A DNA stretch of 9,065 nucleotides from JBAUHN01 sp049680295 (GTDB lineage: Bacteria; Pseudomonadota; Alphaproteobacteria; Rhodobacterales; Rhodobacteraceae): contig JBAUHN010000264.1 in assembly GCA_049680295.1 (NCBI GenBank), positions 1-9,065 of the forward strand, given 5' to 3'. Positions 5,476 through 9,065 of this stretch are shown in pieces (position 1 is the stretch's first letter; every line of letters begins with the position of its first letter). The notes under the pieces are model-generated. The model had not been told where the DNA came from. It saw only the letters and a list, made by a program, of their open reading frames with translations, and did no database searches. A program made the translations under genes and the position numbers.

Positions 5476-7083
5476 ATGACTTGCGTGCCGGGCTTTGACT
5501 ATATCATTATCGGATCAGGAACCGCAGGCGCTACGGTGGCCGCTAGATTGTCAGAGGATGCGGCGGCGCGTGTCCTTGTTCTGGAGGGCGGTGGAGCCGA
5601 TAAGGGGTTCTGGCTAAAATTGCCTGTTGGGTACTTCAAGTCGATCTATGACAGCCGGGTTTCGCATCTTTATCAGGGTGACCCTGACCCCGGCATCGCT
5701 GGGCGGCGGATGGATTGCCCGCGTGGGCGTGTGGTTGGCGGGTCAAGCTCAATCAACGGATTGATTTACATCAGAGGTCAACAGCAAGACTTCGACGATT
5801 GGGCAAATCTTGGTGCGGATGGATGGTCGTTCAACGATGTGCTGCCGCATTTTAGAGCCGTCGAAACATATGCCGGGCCGCCCTCGCAGCTTCGCGGCGG
5901 TCATGGACCGCTGCAAATCTCGGAGCTGCGAAATGATAATCCGGCCTGTAATGACTGGCTAGAGGCGGCGATGGCGCATGGATTGCCGCGCAACGACGAT
6001 TTCAACGGTGAATCAGCCTACGGCGTTGGCGCATACCAACTGACCTTGCGCGGACGGTGGCGCGACAGCGCGGCCACGGCATTTCTACATCCAGCCTTGC
6101 AACGACCAAATCTGACTCTTGAAACAAACGCTTATGCGACATCAATCATTTTCGACGGCCATCGCGCAACGGGTGTGCGCTACGTTAAAGATGGCAACAC
6201 GCATGATGCTCACGCCGATTGCGAGGTGATCCTGTGCGGCGGTTCAGTCCAAACGCCACAGCTATTGCAATTGTCCGGGATCGGGCCTGCCAAGCTGCTT
6301 GGTGAGCATGGTCTGTCGGTACGTCAGGACGCGCCCGAAGTTGGTGAAAACTTGCAGGACCACTTGCAAATGCGCACGATTGTTGAGTTGGACGAACCGG
6401 GCGCGTCACTGAACGACCACATCCGCAACCCTTTCAGTTTGGCAAAAATGGGGCTGGAGTGGCTTGTGCAGTCGCGTGGCCCGCTGACAGTCGGCGCAGG
6501 TCAGGTCGGAGGCGCGGCCTGCACCAAATATGCCAAGGACGGGCGGCCTGATTTGCAGTTGTTTGTCATGCCTTTGTCCGTCGACAAACCCGGAACACCC
6601 TTGCACCGATATTCTGGGTTCACCACTTCATTCTGGCAATGTCATCCCGAAAGCCGTGGTTCTGTTCGGATTGCTGGAACTGATCCGTTTGCGGATCCCC
6701 TTATCCGGACCAACTACCTTGCGACCCAGAAGGACCAACAGGTTATCGTCGAGGGCGTTCGCCTTGTACGCGCGCTTTATGATCGCCCCGAGTTTCGCCA
6801 CCGCTGGCGGCGTGAAGTCGTTCCCGGCGCGGAACATCAAAGCGATGCAGAGGTTTTGGCGGCGGTGCGCCAGATGGCAAGCACCGTTTATCACCTGGTC
6901 GGTACCTGCCGTATGGGCAGCGACGCGGGCGCGGTTGTGGATCCAAAGCTGCGCGTGAACGGTGTTGAAGGGCTGCGTGTCGTCGATGCCTCGGTGATGC
7001 CAAAAATCACATCCGCCAACACCAACGCGCCGACATTCATGATTGCGGAAAAAGCGGCGGCGATGATCCGCGCGGACGCGTAA
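5476..7083 (+). CDS. GMC-family FAD-dependent alcohol dehydrogenase (choline dehydrogenase-like)
   Basis: GMC flavoproteins oxidise an alcohol to an aldehyde and pass electrons to the respiratory chain or oxygen. This 535-residue protein has the full set: FAD-binding GSGTAG (13-18) with Glu37 closing the Rossmann motif, GMC signature 1 (PRGRVVGGSSSINGLIYIRG, 82-101), signature 2 (GGSVQTPQLLQLSGIGP, 255-271), NLQDH (292-296), and catalytic His473 (VYHLVGTCRMG) and Asn517 (SANTNAPT). The His-to-Asn distance of 44 equals that in choline oxidase. Leu474 replaces the proline that usually follows the catalytic His. The N-terminal half looks more like general alcohol dehydrogenases of the AlkJ type than BetA, so choline is not assured as substrate. 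The ATG at 5476 directly abuts its only Shine-Dalgarno (AGGG, 5472-5475); an in-frame GTG at 5485 has correct spacing and may be the true start. It is first gene of the rightward operon, 35 bp before the aldehyde dehydrogenase. Confidence 0.92.
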   Translation: MTCVPGFDYIIIGSGTAGATVAARLSEDAAARVLVLEGGGADKGFWLKLPVGYFKSIYDSRVSHLYQGDPDPGIAGRRMDCPRGRVVGGSSSINGLIYIRGQQQDFDDWANLGADGWSFNDVLPHFRAVETYAGPPSQLRGGHGPLQISELRNDNPACNDWLEAAMAHGLPRNDDFNGESAYGVGAYQLTLRGRWRDSAATAFLHPALQRPNLTLETNAYATSIIFDGHRATGVRYVKDGNTHDAHADCEVILCGGSVQTPQLLQLSGIGPAKLLGEHGLSVRQDAPEVGENLQDHLQMRTIVELDEPGASLNDHIRNPFSLAKMGLEWLVQSRGPLTVGAGQVGGAACTKYAKDGRPDLQLFVMPLSVDKPGTPLHRYSGFTTSFWQCHPESRGSVRIAGTDPFADPLIRTNYLATQKDQQVIVEGVRLVRALYDRPEFRHRWRREVVPGAEHQSDAEVLAAVRQMASTVYHLVGTCRMGSDAGAVVDPKLRVNGVEGLRVVDASVMPKITSANTNAPTFMIAEKAAAMIRADA

Positions 7084-7118
7084 GGGACTTAACATGCTGA
7101 CACAAATGGAAAACCCAT

Positions 7119-8507
7119 ATGCCGATTGAAATTCAAAATCCTGCTGCACCAGGTGAAATCGTGGCGACCTATGAGGAAACGCCGGCCGAAGCGCTGGATG
7201 ACGTGGTGGCGCGCGCAGGGCGTGCGCAGCTTGCCTGGGCTGCAACGCCACAACCCGGTCGGGGGGTGGCAGTTGCGAAGTTTGTCGATGCCCTTGAGGC
7301 GCGGATGGACGAGATTGCAATGTCAATCACCAAGGAAATGGGCAAACCCTTGGCCGAAGCACGCGGCGAGGTCGCGAAAGCGGTGGGCGAAGCACGCGCC
7401 TGTGTGGCCCGTGCGAGCGCGCCTATTGGCGAAATCTTTCCGTCGCAAATTCCGGGAACAACCGCGTATTCGACACGGCGCCCGCGCGGCGTGATCCTTG
7501 GCATCAACCCGTGGAATTTTCCGTTTAGCACGCCGATGCGCAAGGCCATTCCGGCGCTGATTTATGGCAATGCGATCATCCTCAAACCCGCCTCTCTGAC
7601 GCCCGGCGCTATTGCTCTGATGGCCGAGATTGCGTCAAAGACGTTGCCGGATGATCTGGTACATGCCGCCATTGGTGGCGGAGCTTTGGGGCAGGCCTTG
7701 TCGGAGCACGCAGGGGTCGATGCCATCAGCTTCACCGGCTCTGTCGGTATTGGCAAACGGGTCGCCATCGCGGCGGCCGGTCATTTGGCCGAAGTGTCGT
7801 TGGAACTTGGCGGTAAGAACCCGGCAATCCTGAACGATGCCAGTGATCTGGACAAAGTGTTGGACCAGATCATGGCTTCCGCTTTTGCGGTTTGCGGTCA
7901 ACGCTGCACGGCAGTCAGCCGTGTCATTGTCCATCGCGACCTGGAGGCTGCTGTTGTGGCCGGGCTTGCGGCGCGGGCCAAGGCCATGAAACCGACGGAT
8001 GGTGCAACAGAAGGCGCGAAAATTGGCCCTCTTGCCAGCGCGCAACAGCTTGAGGATGTCGCGGGGTTCGTTTCGCGAGCCAAAGCAGAAGGAGCAGTTG
8101 TTGCAGCGGGGGGCGAGAAGCTCGCATCTGATACCGGCGGATATTTCTATGCGCCGACGGTTCTTTCCAGCGTTACCCGGAGCATGGAAATCGCACGGGA
8201 CGAGGTTTTTGGCCCGGTCCTTTCGATAACTGCATATGACAGCGTGGGTGAGGCAATGAGCATTGCGAACGACGTCGATTTTGGCCTGTCGTCGTGCCTC
8301 TACTCTGAACGCACTGACGTCGTGGAACGTTTTGTCGCGCAAAGCGAAAGCGGCATGATTCATGTGAATTCAGGCAGCTTTCCCGAAAACCACCTGCCGT
8401 TTGTCGGCGTCAAGGACAGCGCCCTGGGTGTTGGCGGATCAAATGGGCCTTCGACCATCCAGTTTTATACCACCGAACATACTGTGTACCGCAAGGCGGA
8501 GGTGTGA
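7119..8507 (+). CDS. NAD(P)-dependent aldehyde dehydrogenase (succinate/ketoglutarate-semialdehyde dehydrogenase-like)
   Basis: This soluble enzyme oxidises an aldehyde to a carboxylate with NAD(P)+. The 462-residue protein has the ALDH landmarks in order: NPWNFP with Asn133, LKPAS with Lys156, FTGSVGIGKR (205-214), the general base Glu229 (LELGGK), the nucleophile Cys263 (GQRCTA) and Glu362 (EVFGP). The Glu-to-Cys spacing of 34 is standard. Residue 159, at the site where Glu favours NAD+ over NADP+, is Ser, so NADP+ may be used. Length and the NPWNFPFSTPMRKAIPALIYG block resemble semialdehyde dehydrogenases rather than BetB (about 490 residues). The ATG at 7119 has a modest TGGA about 8 nt upstream. 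It sits between the GMC and sulfatase genes, with 3 bp to the latter, so it probably oxidises the aldehyde made by the GMC enzyme. Confidence 0.92.
   Translation: MPIEIQNPAAPGEIVATYEETPAEALDDVVARAGRAQLAWAATPQPGRGVAVAKFVDALEARMDEIAMSITKEMGKPLAEARGEVAKAVGEARACVARASAPIGEIFPSQIPGTTAYSTRRPRGVILGINPWNFPFSTPMRKAIPALIYGNAIILKPASLTPGAIALMAEIASKTLPDDLVHAAIGGGALGQALSEHAGVDAISFTGSVGIGKRVAIAAAGHLAEVSLELGGKNPAILNDASDLDKVLDQIMASAFAVCGQRCTAVSRVIVHRDLEAAVVAGLAARAKAMKPTDGATEGAKIGPLASAQQLEDVAGFVSRAKAEGAVVAAGGEKLASDTGGYFYAPTVLSSVTRSMEIARDEVFGPVLSITAYDSVGEAMSIANDVDFGLSSCLYSERTDVVERFVAQSESGMIHVNSGSFPENHLPFVGVKDSALGVGGSNGPSTIQFYTTEHTVYRKAEV
8498..8502 (+). promoter_or_regulatory. Strong Shine-Dalgarno for the sulfatase gene
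   Basis: GGAGG (part of GGCGGAGGTG) lies in the last codons of the aldehyde dehydrogenase gene, 8 nt before the ATG at 8511. It fixes the sulfatase start and shows that the two genes are expressed from one transcript. Confidence 0.75.
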
Positions 8508-8510
8508 CAC

Positions 8511-9065
8511 ATGGCTGACAAACCAAATATTCTCATCATCATGGCGGACCAACTGGCGCCACAGGCGCTGTCGTTTTATGGCAACCCGGTTTGCAAGACG
8601 CCCAATCTGGACCGGCTGGCAAAAAACAGCGTGGTCTTTGATAACGCCTATAGCAACTACCCTCTTTGTGTACCGTCACGCGCATCGATGATGTCGGGGC
8701 GGCTGACACCTGCCATCGAGGTTTGGGACAATGCCTGTGAGCTTGCGACCAGCCAGCCGACCATGGCACATCACATGCGCCACCTTGGTTATCACACAGT
8801 CTTGTCAGGCAAGATGCATTTCATTGGCCCTGACCAGATGCATGGGTTCGATGAACGCACCGTGACGGATGTGTATCCGTCGGGGATTGATTGGGTAGCG
8901 GATTGGGAAGCTGGACCAGCCTTTGTTCCGTCCGCAACGGGCCTAAACGGTGTTGTTGACGCAGGACCGGCGGCGCGGACCTTGCAAGAAGATTTTGACG
9001 AGGAAGTTGCTCATGCCGCAGTGCAATCAATATATGATCTTGCACGCCGCGGCGATGATGTGGGG
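8511..9065 (+). CDS. Choline-sulfatase (BetC)-type sulfatase, N-terminal part (runs off the right edge)
   Basis: This is a type I sulfatase that hydrolyses a sulfate monoester; 185 codons are visible of a family length near 500. It begins KPNILIIMADQ with the metal-binding Asp13-Gln14. It carries the formylglycine motif CVPSR (Cys53 to Arg57) in a CxPSR context needing maturation, and then VLSGKMHFIGPDQMHGFDER (97-116), nearly identical to the block in rhizobial BetC. Lys101 and His103 are expected active-site residues. BetC converts choline-O-sulfate to choline. After TDVYPSG, however, I do not see the Trp/His/Asn-rich stretch (WWYHN) that I remember from BetC; about there the protein reads AGPAFVPSATG. 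Substrate may therefore differ. The C-terminal metal ligands and tail are outside the window. There is no signal peptide, so it should act in the cytoplasm on an imported ester. The start has a strong Shine-Dalgarno. Confidence 0.88.
   Translation, partial: MADKPNILIIMADQLAPQALSFYGNPVCKTPNLDRLAKNSVVFDNAYSNYPLCVPSRASMMSGRLTPAIEVWDNACELATSQPTMAHHMRHLGYHTVLSGKMHFIGPDQMHGFDERTVTDVYPSGIDWVADWEAGPAFVPSATGLNGVVDAGPAARTLQEDFDEEVAHAAVQSIYDLARRGDDVG

Noticed and set aside
7094..7129. 11-codon frame between the GMC and aldehyde dehydrogenase genes, possible leader peptide
   Set aside because: It has a GGGA upstream and overlaps the next start, but there is no attenuator-like structure and no biased amino-acid content, so nothing supports translation.
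6628..7326. 232-codon open frame on the - strand
   Set aside because: Antisense to the C terminus of the GMC gene and the start of the aldehyde dehydrogenase gene; no features of its own.
5476..8507. Naming the two dehydrogenases betA and betB because of the neighbouring sulfatase
   Set aside because: The GMC and ALDH proteins lack the features of canonical BetA and BetB, the regulator is GntR rather than BetI, and an enolase-superfamily gene is part of the locus; the general family names are safer.
1..9065. tRNA, rRNA, riboswitch or CRISPR array
   Set aside because: No cloverleaf-like, ribosomal or regularly spaced repeat sequence was seen by eye on either strand.

Overview
The window looks like a chromosome segment from an alphaproteobacterium, most likely a marine Rhodobacteraceae (Roseobacter group). 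The reasons are the moderately high GC of the genes, the five-step (HutF) type of histidine pathway with divergent hutI and hutF-hutC, GntR/UTRA regulators beside small catabolic operons, and a sulfatase of the choline-sulfatase class. This assignment is inferred from gene content; no rRNA or other marker gene is present.

Left block (1-2830), histidine utilisation: a 5'-end fragment of hutI (imidazolonepropionase) runs leftwards out of the window. It diverges, across a 76-bp promoter region, from a tight hutF-hutC operon (formimidoylglutamate deiminase and the histidine-utilisation repressor, stop and start overlapping as ATGA). The promoter region carries a dyad (731-742) of the kind HutC binds, inside the spacer of a good leftward promoter, so HutC probably controls both arms and itself.

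Middle block (2831-3514), about 680 bp without an intact gene: it holds degraded mobile-element traces. One is a clear N-terminal remnant of a small tyrosine recombinase (3021-3167, + strand). The other is a weaker trace of an IS5-like transposase C terminus (2861-2986, - strand). The remaining roughly 350 bp give no recognisable product.

Right block (3515-9065), a probable substrate-inducible catabolic locus: a leftward pair, a GntR/UTRA regulator followed by an enolase-superfamily enzyme of the mandelate-racemase subgroup (ATGA overlap), diverges from a rightward operon of a GMC flavoprotein alcohol dehydrogenase, an NAD(P)-dependent aldehyde dehydrogenase and a choline-sulfatase-type sulfatase cut by the window end. 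The 99-bp divergent region has a perfect 12-bp inverted repeat with centres 62 bp apart plus a TA-rich palindrome, good candidates for the operator of the GntR protein.

The order of chemistry suggested is: a sulfate ester is hydrolysed to an alcohol, the alcohol is oxidised to an aldehyde and then to an acid, and the acid is dehydrated or racemised by the enolase-superfamily enzyme. The genes resemble a choline-sulfate pathway only in part: the dehydrogenases do not look like canonical BetA and BetB, there is no BetI-type regulator, and an enolase-superfamily enzyme has no role in making glycine betaine. A pathway for a different sulfated organic compound is therefore a real possibility. It is the most interesting hypothesis here, but it is not proven by the sequence.
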